From Williamsia phyllosphaerae (GTDB taxonomy: Bacteria; Actinomycetota; Actinomycetes; Mycobacteriales; Mycobacteriaceae), in the NCBI RefSeq assembly GCF_014635305.1, contig NZ_BMCS01000002.1:682001-746000 (forward strand): 64,000 nt of DNA. The letters run 5' to 3'. Positions 52,724 to 63,704 of the stretch are shown in pieces (position 1 is the stretch's first letter; each line of letters opens with the position of its first letter). A model generated the notes under the pieces. It was not told the DNA's origin. It ran no database searches and saw only the letters and a program-made list of their open reading frames with translations. Both the position numbers and the translations under genes were made by a program.

Positions 52724-53502
52724 GCTCTCTCGCGTGACGTCGGGGTGGCCGGTCTCGTCCGGCCCACTCCGACCGTGAGCAACCCGGAGACCGCAGCTGC
52801 GACGACACCGATCGCGGCCAGCACGGGGTGCCCGGTGTAGACCGACCACACCACCGGCGCCACCGCAGCGACCACCGCGACCAGCAGAGCCGTCCGAGGT
52901 CGCACCCCGACGTCACGTCGGGAGTCCGGGACGGCGAACAGCAGCGCCCCCACCATGAACAGCGAACCGATGACGTCGCTGGGTCGGTGGGCTCCGACCT
53001 CCATGAGGCCTTGTCCCACCACGGTCACCCACATGGCGCCGACGACGGCGATCACCGGCGCGACCTGCCGTGGCGCGGCGCGGACGGCTGCGGCGACGCA
53101 TCCGAACGCCGCGGCGGTGTGGCCGCTGGGGAACGTGTTGAAAGCCGCTCGCACGATGTCGATCAGTTCCGGGCGCGGCAGGATCACCGTTCGCAGCGCC
53201 CGGGCGATGACGACGCCGGCCGCCGGGAGCACCAGCAGGGCGACGATGCTCCACCGTCGACGCGCAGCGAGTCCGAGAACGATCACGGCCACCGCGGTCA
53301 CCAACCACAGACGAGGATCGGTGACCTGCTCGAATCCGAGGTGGTGCAACAGGTCCCGCCAGGTGTCGGCGCCGTACATCTCGAGGTAGATGCGCTGATC
53401 GACCGTCTGCCCGCGCGTGGTCCACACCGTCAGCAGATAGACCACGGCCATGGCGGCCAGCAGCACCGCGCTGCCCGACAGCCGCAGGGTCATCTCCTTC
53501 AC
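52708..53502 (-). CDS. PAP2-family membrane phosphatase
   Basis: This 264-residue protein has about six or seven helices and the three phosphatase motifs: RTVILPRPEL (a short KxxxxxxRP version), FPSGHTAAAF with the acid His, and GAHRPSDV with the nucleophile His and Asp. It probably dephosphorylates a lipid such as phosphatidic acid, phosphatidylglycerophosphate or undecaprenyl pyrophosphate at the outer face of the membrane. The start is GTG at 53502 or ATG at 53493; I keep the former because AAGGAG lies too close to the ATG. Confidence 0.88.
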   Translation of the reverse strand: MKEMTLRLSGSAVLLAAMAVVYLLTVWTTRGQTVDQRIYLEMYGADTWRDLLHHLGFEQVTDPRLWLVTAVAVIVLGLAARRRWSIVALLVLPAAGVVIARALRTVILPRPELIDIVRAAFNTFPSGHTAAAFGCVAAAVRAAPRQVAPVIAVVGAMWVTVVGQGLMEVGAHRPSDVIGSLFMVGALLFAVPDSRRDVGVRPRTALLVAVVAAVAPVVWSVYTGHPVLAAIGVVAAAVSGLLTVGVGRTRPATPTSRERAQAVA

Positions 53503-53556
53503 CGGGCCAGCGTACCTGCGCGATCGACCGGCCGAGCCCGGGTGTGAACGCGCACG

Positions 53557-54822
53557 TCAGCGGGTGATTCGGTAGCGCACGAACGCCGGGATGGCCAGTG
53601 CGGCCACCACCGTGAACACGATCACCCCGATGCCGCCGCCCGCCGTGGTCACCGCGACGCCGGCGGTCGCGGCCACGCCACCGTGTGCGACGTCGGCGAT
53701 GCGCGGTCCGCCCGCGACCACGACGGTGAACACGCCCTGCAGACGGCCACGGACGTCGTCGTTGGCCGCCGACTGCAACATCGACTGCCGGAACGCGGCC
53801 GAGGCCATGTCGGCCGCGCCGCCGATCATCAACAGCGCCACCGCGATCGGGAGCATCGGCAGTGCCGACCCGCCCGCGAACGCGACCACGATCCCCAGGC
53901 CGGTGATGGACGCACCCCAGATGAGGATGCAGACGATCACCGCCAGCCCCTGGCGCTCCACCCGCGACACCCAGCCGGAGAACACTCCGCCGACGACCGC
54001 GCCGGCCCCGATCGCCGCGAACAGCAGCGCGAAGGCGATGCCGCCGCCGTCGGGGCCGCCGAAGCTCTCGTGTGCCATCTCGGGGAACAATGCGCGGGGC
54101 ATGCCGAAGATCATCGCGATCAGGTCGACGACGAACGAGGCCATCAGCACCTTGTGACCGCGCAGGTATACGAAACCGTCGATGACCGAACGGAATCCGG
54201 CCACCCGCGGCGCATCTGCGCTACGTTCGGGCTTGAGTGACGGCAGACGGATGACCGCCCACAGCGTGGCGAACAGGAAGATCGTGTCGACGAGATAGAG
54301 GGTCGAGTAGCCCAGCGGCTTGATCAGTGCACCACCGAGAACCGGGCCGGCGATCGCACCCGCCTGCATCACCGTCATGTTCAGGGAGTTGGCCGCCGGG
54401 AGATCCTTGATCTCGACGATTTTGGGCAGGATGGCCGATTTCGTCGGTTGGTTCACCGCGAAGAAGGCCTGCTGCACCGCGAACAACGTCAGGATCACCC
54501 ACACGTTGTCCACGCCGCTCGCGGCCTGCAGCCAGAACAGCGCGCTACAGCCGATCAACCCGAGCGTCGTCGCGATGAGGAGGATGCGACGGTCGATGAT
54601 GTCGGCCAGCGCGCCGCCCCAGAGCCCGAAGACGACCAGCGGCACCAGACCGAACAGCCCGGCGAGACCGACGTACGCCGAACTGCCGGTGATGAAGTAG
54701 ATCTGCGCGGGGACCACGACGACGGTGAGCTGTGCACCGATGACCGTGATGATGTTGGCCGACCACAGCCTCCGGAAATGGGGACTGCGCAGGGGCGTGG
54801 TGTCGGCGAGGAGTCCCGCCAT
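53557..54822 (-). CDS. MFS transporter, EntS-like
   Basis: This 421-residue protein has 12 predicted helices and the opening LRSPHFRRLWSANIITVIGAQLTVVVVPAQIY, followed by the loop 2-3 motif GGALADIIDRR. This is typical of the EntS/MFS_3 group that exports siderophores or macrolides. Its ATG overlaps the pdxH stop by one base (TGATG), so expression is coupled to vitamin B6 synthesis; a functional link is not obvious. Confidence 0.9.
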   Translation of the reverse strand: MAGLLADTTPLRSPHFRRLWSANIITVIGAQLTVVVVPAQIYFITGSSAYVGLAGLFGLVPLVVFGLWGGALADIIDRRILLIATTLGLIGCSALFWLQAASGVDNVWVILTLFAVQQAFFAVNQPTKSAILPKIVEIKDLPAANSLNMTVMQAGAIAGPVLGGALIKPLGYSTLYLVDTIFLFATLWAVIRLPSLKPERSADAPRVAGFRSVIDGFVYLRGHKVLMASFVVDLIAMIFGMPRALFPEMAHESFGGPDGGGIAFALLFAAIGAGAVVGGVFSGWVSRVERQGLAVIVCILIWGASITGLGIVVAFAGGSALPMLPIAVALLMIGGAADMASAAFRQSMLQSAANDDVRGRLQGVFTVVVAGGPRIADVAHGGVAATAGVAVTTAGGGIGVIVFTVVAALAIPAFVRYRITR

Positions 54823-55478
54823 CAGGGTTGCAGCCTGGTCACATCCCAGCGGCCGTCGACCAGTGCCGCGCGCACCCGGTCGTGCAGCCGGTTCGCGCCG
54901 CCCTGCCAGAACTCGACCACCGTCGGGGCGACCAGGTAGCCGCCCCAGTTCTCGGGTACGTCGATGGGGGTGTCACCGTCGACGCCGCCGACCCGACGCG
55001 CCACGTCGGCGGCCTGCTCCTCGAGCGCGGCCCGCGACGCGATCGGGTGGGATTGGTGCGAGGCGATCGCACCCAGTTGCGACCCCCGAGGACGGGTTGT
55101 CCAGTACGCCCGGGTCTCCTCCCGGGAGACCTGCGTGACCGGGCCCCGGAAGTGCACCTGACGTTCCATCGCGATCCAGGGAAACGTCGCCGAGGCGACC
55201 GGATTCGTCGCGATGGCGCGACCTTTGTCCGAGTCATGGTTGGTGTAGAACACGATTCCCCGAGGGTCGACGCCCTTGCAGAGCACGGTGCGCGTGGCGG
55301 GCACCCCCTCGGCGTCGACGGTCGCGACGACCATCGCATTCGGCTCGGGGATCTGCGCCGACACCCCCTCGGCCAACCACCGCTCGAACAGATCGAGCCA
55401 GACCGGTTCGCCGGACAACGAATCGGGCGTCAGCCCGCCCGTACCGGATCCCCCGTAGCTGACACGCATCCCGGACAC
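54822..55478 (-). CDS. pdxH: Pyridoxamine 5'-phosphate oxidase
   Basis: This FMN enzyme of about 218 residues makes pyridoxal 5'-phosphate from pyridoxine or pyridoxamine phosphate. Marks are PNAMVVATVDAEGVPATRTVLCKGVD, FYTNHDSDKGRAIATNPVASATFPW, RQVHFRGPV, YWTTRPRGSQLGAIAS and a C-terminal WDVTRLQP. The start is uncertain: GTG at 55478 has GGAG five bases upstream; GTG at 55499 and ATG at 55469 are alternatives. It is divergent from citA and coupled to the MFS gene. Confidence 0.93.
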   Translation of the reverse strand: MSGMRVSYGGSGTGGLTPDSLSGEPVWLDLFERWLAEGVSAQIPEPNAMVVATVDAEGVPATRTVLCKGVDPRGIVFYTNHDSDKGRAIATNPVASATFPWIAMERQVHFRGPVTQVSREETRAYWTTRPRGSQLGAIASHQSHPIASRAALEEQAADVARRVGGVDGDTPIDVPENWGGYLVAPTVVEFWQGGANRLHDRVRAALVDGRWDVTRLQP

Positions 55479-55618
55479 GTCCACTCCGTCAGCACTCACC
55501 GGCCAGACGCTACTCCCGCTGCCGGACACCGCGTACTCGCCGGTAACCCGGCCGACGCCGCCCACTAGAGTCCCCAGGAGAACAGTCACGGCAGCGGTGC
55601 CGACGAAGGAGTCGAGAA

Positions 55619-56755
55619 GTGACACAGGCAACGGGAACAGAGCAGCCGGACATTCCGGAGGGATTCGTCGAGGGACTCGAGGGCGTCACCGCGTTCACCA
55701 CCCAGATCGCCGAGCCCGACAAGGCCGGCGGCAACCTCCGCTACCGCGGTGTCGACATCGAGGACCTGGTGGAGAACCAGGTCACCTTCGCCGATGTGTG
55801 GGCGCTGCTGGTCGACGGTCGCTTCGGTGACGGTCTGCCGCCCGCCGAGCCGTTCCCGCTGCCCATCCACACCGGTGACGTCCGGGTCGACGTGCAGGCC
55901 GGTCTGGCGATGTTGGCCCCGATCTGGGGCTATCAGCCGCTCCTCGACATCGACGACGCCACCGCACGCGACAATCTGGCCCGCGCCTCGGTGATGGCGC
56001 TGTCCTACGTCGCGCAGTCGGCTCGCGGGATCCATCAGCCCGCCGTCCCGCAGGCCAAGATAGACCAGTGCGACACCGTGACCGCGCGCTTCATGACGCG
56101 GTGGAAGGGTGAGCCCGATCCGGCCCACACCCGCGCGATCGACGCCTACTGGGTCAGTGCGGCCGAGCACGGCATGAACGCCTCGACGTTCACCGCCCGC
56201 GTGATCGCGTCGACCGGCGCCGATGTGGCCGCGTCGCTGTCCGGGGCCATCGGCGCGATGTCGGGACCGCTGCACGGCGGTGCCCCGGCCCGGGTGCTAC
56301 CGATGATCGACGAGGTCGAACGCACCGACGACGCCCGCGGCCTGGTCAAGGGCATCCTCGACCGCAAAGAGAAGCTGATGGGCTTCGGTCACCGCGTCTA
56401 CCGCGCCGAGGACCCCCGCGCCCGGGTCCTGCGGCGCACGGCCAAGGAGCTCAACGCCCCGCGCTACGAGGTCGCCGCCGCGCTGGAACAGGCCGCGCTG
56501 ACGGAACTGCGCGAACGTCGCCCCGACCGCGCCATCGAGACCAACGTCGAGTTCTGGGCCGCGGTCATCCTCGACTTCGCCGAGGTCCCGCCGCACATGA
56601 TGCCCGCGATGTTCACCTGCGGCCGCACCGCGGGCTGGTGCGCGCACATCATGGAACAGAAGCGTCTGGGCAAGCTGGTCCGCCCCGCCGCGATCTACCT
56701 CGGCCCCGGCCCGCGGCGTCCCGAGGACGTCGACGGGTGGAGCGAGATCGCCTGA
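55619..56755 (+). CDS. citA: Second citrate synthase, CitA type
   Basis: This 378-residue short citrate synthase lacks the N-terminal beta domain of GltA. His residues lie in SGPLHGGAPARVLPM and MGFGHRVYRAEDPRA. The third catalytic position reads NVEFW, so Glu stands where GltA has Asp (NVDFY). To my memory M. tuberculosis CitA shows the same change. It may work on acetyl-CoA or propionyl-CoA, but no prpBD genes are nearby. GTG at 55619 has AAGGAG eight bases before it. Confidence 0.92.
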   Translation: MTQATGTEQPDIPEGFVEGLEGVTAFTTQIAEPDKAGGNLRYRGVDIEDLVENQVTFADVWALLVDGRFGDGLPPAEPFPLPIHTGDVRVDVQAGLAMLAPIWGYQPLLDIDDATARDNLARASVMALSYVAQSARGIHQPAVPQAKIDQCDTVTARFMTRWKGEPDPAHTRAIDAYWVSAAEHGMNASTFTARVIASTGADVAASLSGAIGAMSGPLHGGAPARVLPMIDEVERTDDARGLVKGILDRKEKLMGFGHRVYRAEDPRARVLRRTAKELNAPRYEVAAALEQAALTELRERRPDRAIETNVEFWAAVILDFAEVPPHMMPAMFTCGRTAGWCAHIMEQKRLGKLVRPAAIYLGPGPRRPEDVDGWSEIA

Positions 56756-56763
56756 CGGCCGTC

Positions 56764-57945
56764 TCACCGCCGAGCCGGCTCCTCGACCAGGAACGCCCGC
56801 CCCTCGCCGGCCACACGGGTGAGCACGACCGTCGCCGAGTTCGGTCCGTCGAGTCGCAGCTTCGCGATGAGGGCGTCCGGCACGATCGGGAGGCCGCGAC
56901 ACTTCACCGTCAACGTCCCGATCCCGCGGTCGTGCAACGCGATTCGCAGTTTCGGCGTTCGGAACGGCAGCTCGCCGAGCACGGCGTGGGTACGGGCGAA
57001 CGGTGTGTCCATCGGGTCGTCGGTGCTGATCCAGTGCATGTGCGGGTCGGGTAGCCACCCACCCAGGCTCGTCGCCAGTCGTGCGGTGAGGCCCGCTCGG
57101 ATGATCACCTCGTCCGGCTCGAGCAGATGGCGGCCGACCTCGCCGGTGGGGACGTCGGCGTCGTCGTCACCGACGATCGACTCGCCGCCGGGCAGCAGGG
57201 TGGCGCGTCGGGACGTCCGACCGTCCGTGAGCCCCCGACCCCACAGGGTGACGCCGCCGACATCGCCCGCATCGCTGATCCACTCGGCCTCGACCCCCTC
57301 GGGCAGGTCTGCGTGCGACACCCCCGCGAACACCGTCGCCACCGCCCGACCCGAGAGCATCGAGCCGATGAGCTCCCACGACGGTGACAGTGCATCGAGT
57401 CCGGCGACCCGCCCGCGCACGGTCCGACGATCCGGATCGCAGAAGACGACCTCGTCGTCTGACGCCGTGACGTCGCGCGCGTCGCCGACCTCGACGGACC
57501 CGGAGAGCCCCAGGGCGTCGAGGTTGGCGCGGGCGATCTCCACGAGCACCGGGTCGGTGTCGATGCCGCGGACCTCCAGTCCGTCGCGAGCGAGCGCGAG
57601 GAGATCGCCGCCCAGACCGCACCCGATGTCGACGACGCGTCGGACCCCGAGGCCGTGCATGCGGTGCGCGCGGTGGTCGGCGACCCGGGCCCCGGTGGCC
57701 TGTCGTAGTGCGTCGTGGGTGAAGTACATCCGGCCCGCGTCGGTCCCGAACCGGTCGAACGCCAGGCCGCGCATATGGTTCTGTGTGACCGCCGCGGCCA
57801 CGAGGTCGCCGTCGTGGGACTCCCGGAGTCGGGCGCCGAGTGCGTGGTCGGATTCGACGCCGGCACATCGGTGCACCTCGGCCAGCAGCGCCTGACCCGA
57901 CGGGGTCAGCAGGGTACGAAAGGTGTCTACGTCCACCCGGGCCAT
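56764..57945 (-). CDS. Class I SAM-dependent methyltransferase with THUMP-like C-terminus
   Basis: This 393-residue protein has the SAM-binding motif VVDIGCGLGGDLLALARDG near residue 107 and the acidic motif II GIDTDPVLVEIARANLDALG. A CDPDRR segment takes the place of motif IV. The C-terminal 90 residues (KLRIALHDRGIGTLTVKCRGLPIVPD) match the THUMP-like domain of actinobacterial members. RNA or nucleoside methylation is a guess from that domain. It ends eight bases from citA, convergently. Confidence 0.85.
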   Translation of the reverse strand: MARVDVDTFRTLLTPSGQALLAEVHRCAGVESDHALGARLRESHDGDLVAAAVTQNHMRGLAFDRFGTDAGRMYFTHDALRQATGARVADHRAHRMHGLGVRRVVDIGCGLGGDLLALARDGLEVRGIDTDPVLVEIARANLDALGLSGSVEVGDARDVTASDDEVVFCDPDRRTVRGRVAGLDALSPSWELIGSMLSGRAVATVFAGVSHADLPEGVEAEWISDAGDVGGVTLWGRGLTDGRTSRRATLLPGGESIVGDDDADVPTGEVGRHLLEPDEVIIRAGLTARLATSLGGWLPDPHMHWISTDDPMDTPFARTHAVLGELPFRTPKLRIALHDRGIGTLTVKCRGLPIVPDALIAKLRLDGPNSATVVLTRVAGEGRAFLVEEPARR

Positions 57946-57990
57946 GGTGTCATCCGACCGGGTTCGGTCATCGCCACCGATCCGGGTGGG

Positions 57991-59598
57991 TCAGCCGGGG
58001 ATGTCACGGCGACGAAATCCCCACCAGCCGAACGCGACCAGCGCGGCCGCTCCCCCGAGCGTCAGTACCGGCGTCCACACACCCACGGCATCTGGTGCGG
58101 TGGCGACGACGTGGGCGTGCGGCGCGATGTCGCGGACCCACATCGGTAGCCCGAGCAGGTCGCCGAACTGGGCGAGCACGGCGTCGCCGACGACTGCCAC
58201 CCATCCCAGCGGCACCCATCGCGACCCCCACCCGTACGCGGCGACCGCCACGGCGGCCACGGCGATCGACCCCGGGATCTGCACGGCACCAGCGGCGAGC
58301 ACGTCGCCCGCGGTGGGCGAGGTGGAGACGCCCGAACTGATCCCGTGTCCCACCACGATCGCGAGCGTGGCGCCCACCACGACGAGTACCGACGTCCCGA
58401 AGACGGCCGCCGCCATCGACGCGAACCAGCGCGTCCGTGATGTCGCGGTGGCGAGCACCTGCTCGGTGCGGCCCGCGGCCTCGTCGCCCCGGGTGCGGAC
58501 GACCACGGCCACCGCCGCCAGACCGGCGATCACCCCGACGAACCCGAGCACCGCGGTCATCACCGACCGCGCGAGCCCACCGCCCCCGCCGAGGTCTCGG
58601 ACGACGTCGGCGACGCCACCGCCGTCGGGCACGAGATCGCCGACCGACGAGAGCAGGAAACCGAGCAACAGGCAATAGACCACGACGGCCGACACCCACG
58701 GCACGATGGCCGGGCCCGACACCCGCGCCATGAGCGCGCCGACCGAGCCCAGGCGCGTCGAGCCCGCGGGCCCTTCGCGCCGGGACCGGATGCCCTCACC
58801 GAGGTCCCGCCGCACCGCGATCATGGCCGCACCGACGACGCTGGCCGCGAAGAGCGCGACGCACAACACCACGGGCACCGGATCCCGTCGACCGAACGGG
58901 TCGATCAGTTCGCCCCAGCCCAGCGGCGAGACCCACCGCAGCCACCCGGCGCCGTCGACGACGTCGGCGACGCCACGCAGGAGGTATCCGCCGACGAGCA
59001 CCGACACCGCCGTCGCCGTCGCGGTCCGCGCCGTGGCCGCGAGCTGATTGACCATCGCCGCGACACCGATCACCGCGAGCGAGACGACGCAGTACTGGAC
59101 ACCCACGGCCACCGCCGCCACACCGGGGGCGCCGATGGCTGCGGTGGCGATCGCCATGACGCAGCCGGTGGCGACTCCTGCCGTCGACGCGATCGCCACG
59201 GCGACGAGCAACGGTGTCGCCGCGCCGACGGCTCCGGAGCGGACGATCTCGAGCAGGCCCGACTCCTCCTGCGCGCGGGTGTTGCGCGTGATGAGCAGGG
59301 AGGCGAGGACACCTGCGACGAGCAGCAGGAACAGCCCGACCCGCCATGTGGTGATCGACGCGATGGTCGTGTCGGAGCCCAACGGCCCCAACAACAATCG
59401 GAACGCGACGTTGGACGCGGCACCGGACCGCAGCTCGGCTCGGTCCCCGGGAGACGCGTACAGCGACGCCATCGACGCACCGGTGACAACGACCAGCACC
59501 GGCAACGCGAGCATTCCGAGCGGTGTGGTGAACCGCTCGCGGCGGACGGCGAGTCGGGTCAGCAGCCCTGCGCCTGCGGCCAGATCGGTACCGGTCAT
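57991..59598 (-). CDS. ABC exporter permease with duplicated membrane domain
   Basis: This 535-residue permease has about 12 hydrophobic helices in two similar halves and no ATPase. It belongs to the large ABC-2-like permeases (GAxLLTRLAVRRERF start, EESGLLEIVRSGAVG and GDEAAGRTEQVLATATSRTRWFAS repeats) that pair with a DrrA-type ATPase. The start is ATG at 59598, which overlaps the ATPase stop (TGATG); GTG at 59601 is also in frame. It is the last gene of a TetR-ATPase-permease operon. Confidence 0.9.
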   Translation of the reverse strand: MTGTDLAAGAGLLTRLAVRRERFTTPLGMLALPVLVVVTGASMASLYASPGDRAELRSGAASNVAFRLLLGPLGSDTTIASITTWRVGLFLLLVAGVLASLLITRNTRAQEESGLLEIVRSGAVGAATPLLVAVAIASTAGVATGCVMAIATAAIGAPGVAAVAVGVQYCVVSLAVIGVAAMVNQLAATARTATATAVSVLVGGYLLRGVADVVDGAGWLRWVSPLGWGELIDPFGRRDPVPVVLCVALFAASVVGAAMIAVRRDLGEGIRSRREGPAGSTRLGSVGALMARVSGPAIVPWVSAVVVYCLLLGFLLSSVGDLVPDGGGVADVVRDLGGGGGLARSVMTAVLGFVGVIAGLAAVAVVVRTRGDEAAGRTEQVLATATSRTRWFASMAAAVFGTSVLVVVGATLAIVVGHGISSGVSTSPTAGDVLAAGAVQIPGSIAVAAVAVAAYGWGSRWVPLGWVAVVGDAVLAQFGDLLGLPMWVRDIAPHAHVVATAPDAVGVWTPVLTLGGAAALVAFGWWGFRRRDIPG

Positions 59599-60520
59599 CA
59601 CTTCGTGGTCGCGTGGTCGTGGCCGCCGTAGTAGCGCCGGAACATCTCCTCGAGAGACGGCGGAGACACCTCGAGCGACCGGACGTCGAGCCCGCCGAGG
59701 GCAGCGACGAGCCGCGACAACGCGGGCGGCTCGACGGTCAACGACACCGTCGTCGTGCCCCCGTCCGCCGGGTGCGGGACGATCTCCACGTCGTCGACGC
59801 CGTCCAGCTCGGCCAGACCGTCGGGCGACCCCGCCACCTCGGCGGTGACCCGCGTACGCGTCAGATGGCGCATCCGCGCCAACGACCCGGCCGCGACCGT
59901 GCGGCCCGATCGGACGATGGTGACCGTGTCGCAGAGCTTCTCGACCTCACCGAGGATGTGACTCGACAGGAGCACCGACGAGCCTGCGGCAGTGGCCTCG
60001 CGCACGCAGTCGGTGAAGACGTCCTCCATCAGCGGGTCGAGACCGGACGTCGGCTCGTCGAGGATGAGCAGCTCGGCGTGCGCGGCGAAGGCGGCGACCA
60101 GCGCGACCTTCTGGCGATTGCCCTTCGAGTACTCGGACATGCGACGCGTCGGATCCAGCTCGAAACGCTCGATCATCTGCGCACGGGCCTGTGCGGTGTA
60201 CACCGCTCCTCGCAGCCCCAACAGCGCGTCGATGCACTCGCCGCCGGTCAGCTGCGGCCACAGATCGACGTCGCCGGGGACGTAGGCGATGCGCCGGTGC
60301 ACCTCGACGGCGTCTCGTACCGGATCGGCACCGAGGACGCGGACGGTGCCCGCGTCGCGGCGGTAGGTGCCCAGCAGGACCCGGATGGTGGTCGATTTCC
60401 CGGCCCCGTTGGGTCCCAGGAACCCGGCGACCGTGCCCTGCTCGACCGTCAGGTCGAGCCCGTCCAGGGCGGTGATCCTCCCGAAGCTCTTGCGAAGGCC
60501 CTGCACCTCGATCACGGCGG

Positions 60521-60524
<4 letters not shown>
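59598..60524 (-). CDS. ABC exporter ATPase, DrrA-like
   Basis: This 308-residue ATPase has Walker A GPNGAGKST, the Q-loop YVPGDVDLWPQL, a weak signature YSKGNRQK, Walker B LILDEPTSGLDP and the His switch SSHILGEV. A C-terminal regulatory domain of about 85 residues follows. The ATG overlaps the stop of the tetR gene (ATGA). Operon position indicates inducible efflux of a drug-like compound controlled by that TetR. Confidence 0.93.
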
Positions 60525-62439
<1,915 letters not shown>

Positions 62440-62607
62440 GTTCCGTTTCGCGTGACGGGTGGGACGTGTGGGGCCGGCGGTACAGCCTTTCTGAGCTGGC
62501 CTTTCCCGGTGTGTCACCCGCGTGGGCGGTCTGCCCTGAACTAGGGTTGTCAGAATCTACATTCGCGAGATGTGAAACTCCCGCACTCACTCACCGAGGA
62601 GGGGCAG

Positions 62608-63681
62608 ATGCGTGAACTCCGCGTGATCGGCTTGGAAGCCGACGGCAGTTCGGTCGTCTGCCAGGATCCCGACTCGGGCGAGAAGTTCCACATCGCCGCC
62701 GACGATCGTCTGCGCGCAGCCGCTCGCGGTGACCTGTCCCGACTCGGCCAGATCGAGATCGAGATGGAGAGCTCGCTGCGACCCCGCGAGATCCAGTCAC
62801 GCATACGGGCCGGCGCCAGCGTTGCGCAGGTGGCCGCGGCAGCCGGGGTCACCACCGACAAGGTCGCCCGGTTCGCACACCCGGTGCTGCTCGAGCGTTC
62901 GCGCGCCGCCGAGCTCGCCTCGTCGGCACACCCCGTCCGCGTCGACGGACCGGCGTTGTCGACGCTGAGCGAGGTGGTCGCCGCCGCACTCGGGGCCCGC
63001 GGCCACAACCCCGACGACACCACGTGGGACGCCTGGAAGGGCGAGGACAACCGCTGGGTGGTCCAGGTCAGCTGGCGCGTGGGGCGATCGGAGAACCACG
63101 CGCACTGGCGGTATCTGCCGGGATCGAGTGGCGGAGCCGTCGAGCCTCTCGACGAGACCGCCGACGAGATCACCGATCCCGACATGAGCCGTCCGCTACG
63201 GGGTCTCACCTCGGTCGTCACCCTCGCGGCGTCCTCGACCGCGGAGTTCACCGTCGAGGCCGACGAGGTCATCGGCGCCCAGCGTGCACGCCACGAGGAT
63301 CCCGACCCCTTCGACTCCGCGCCCCGAGACATCGCTCCGCGTGAGACCGCGCCCCGTGAGACCGCGCCCCGTGAGACCGCTCAGCGCGATCCCGCCCCGC
63401 GCGCCCCGGAGCGGTTCGAACCCGAGCCCTACGAGGCCGCGGACATCGATCCGGCACCCGCAGCCCGGGTCGAGTCGCGATCGACGACGGCCCCGCTGCT
63501 CGACACCGAGGACGACGACGACATCGACGTCCCCGCGACGTCGGCGCGCGACGGATCGTCCACCGCCGGCGAACCATCAGAACCCCCCACTCCCCCGCGC
63601 CGTCGTAAGGCGGCACGCAAGCCGTCGGTTCCGGCATGGGAAGATGTACTCCTCGGCGTCCGTAGCAACGGAAACCAGTAA
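62608..63681 (+). CDS. sepH: SepH cell-division protein (DUF3071)
   Basis: This 357-residue protein begins with the conserved SepH domain (MRELRVIGLEADGSSVVCQDPDSGEKFHIAADDRLRAA region). A helix-turn-helix-like segment LRPREIQSRIRAGASVAQVAAAAGV follows, then a long disordered acidic/Pro part, and a conserved C-terminal tail KPSVPAWEDVLLGVR. SepH binds FtsZ and promotes its assembly in actinobacteria. GAGGAGG precedes ATG at 62608. The disordered part holds a 15-bp tandem repeat. Confidence 0.92.
   Translation: MRELRVIGLEADGSSVVCQDPDSGEKFHIAADDRLRAAARGDLSRLGQIEIEMESSLRPREIQSRIRAGASVAQVAAAAGVTTDKVARFAHPVLLERSRAAELASSAHPVRVDGPALSTLSEVVAAALGARGHNPDDTTWDAWKGEDNRWVVQVSWRVGRSENHAHWRYLPGSSGGAVEPLDETADEITDPDMSRPLRGLTSVVTLAASSTAEFTVEADEVIGAQRARHEDPDPFDSAPRDIAPRETAPRETAPRETAQRDPAPRAPERFEPEPYEAADIDPAPAARVESRSTTAPLLDTEDDDDIDVPATSARDGSSTAGEPSEPPTPPRRRKAARKPSVPAWEDVLLGVRSNGNQ
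63319..63393 (+). repeat. In-frame 15-bp tandem repeat in sepH
   Basis: Five 15-base units encode APRDI, APRET, APRET, APRET and AQRDP. The second APRET unit is an exact DNA copy of the third, so slippage could change the number without breaking the frame. Confidence 0.8.
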
Positions 63682-63704
63682 TCGATCCGACAGGGGGCGA
63701 GAAC

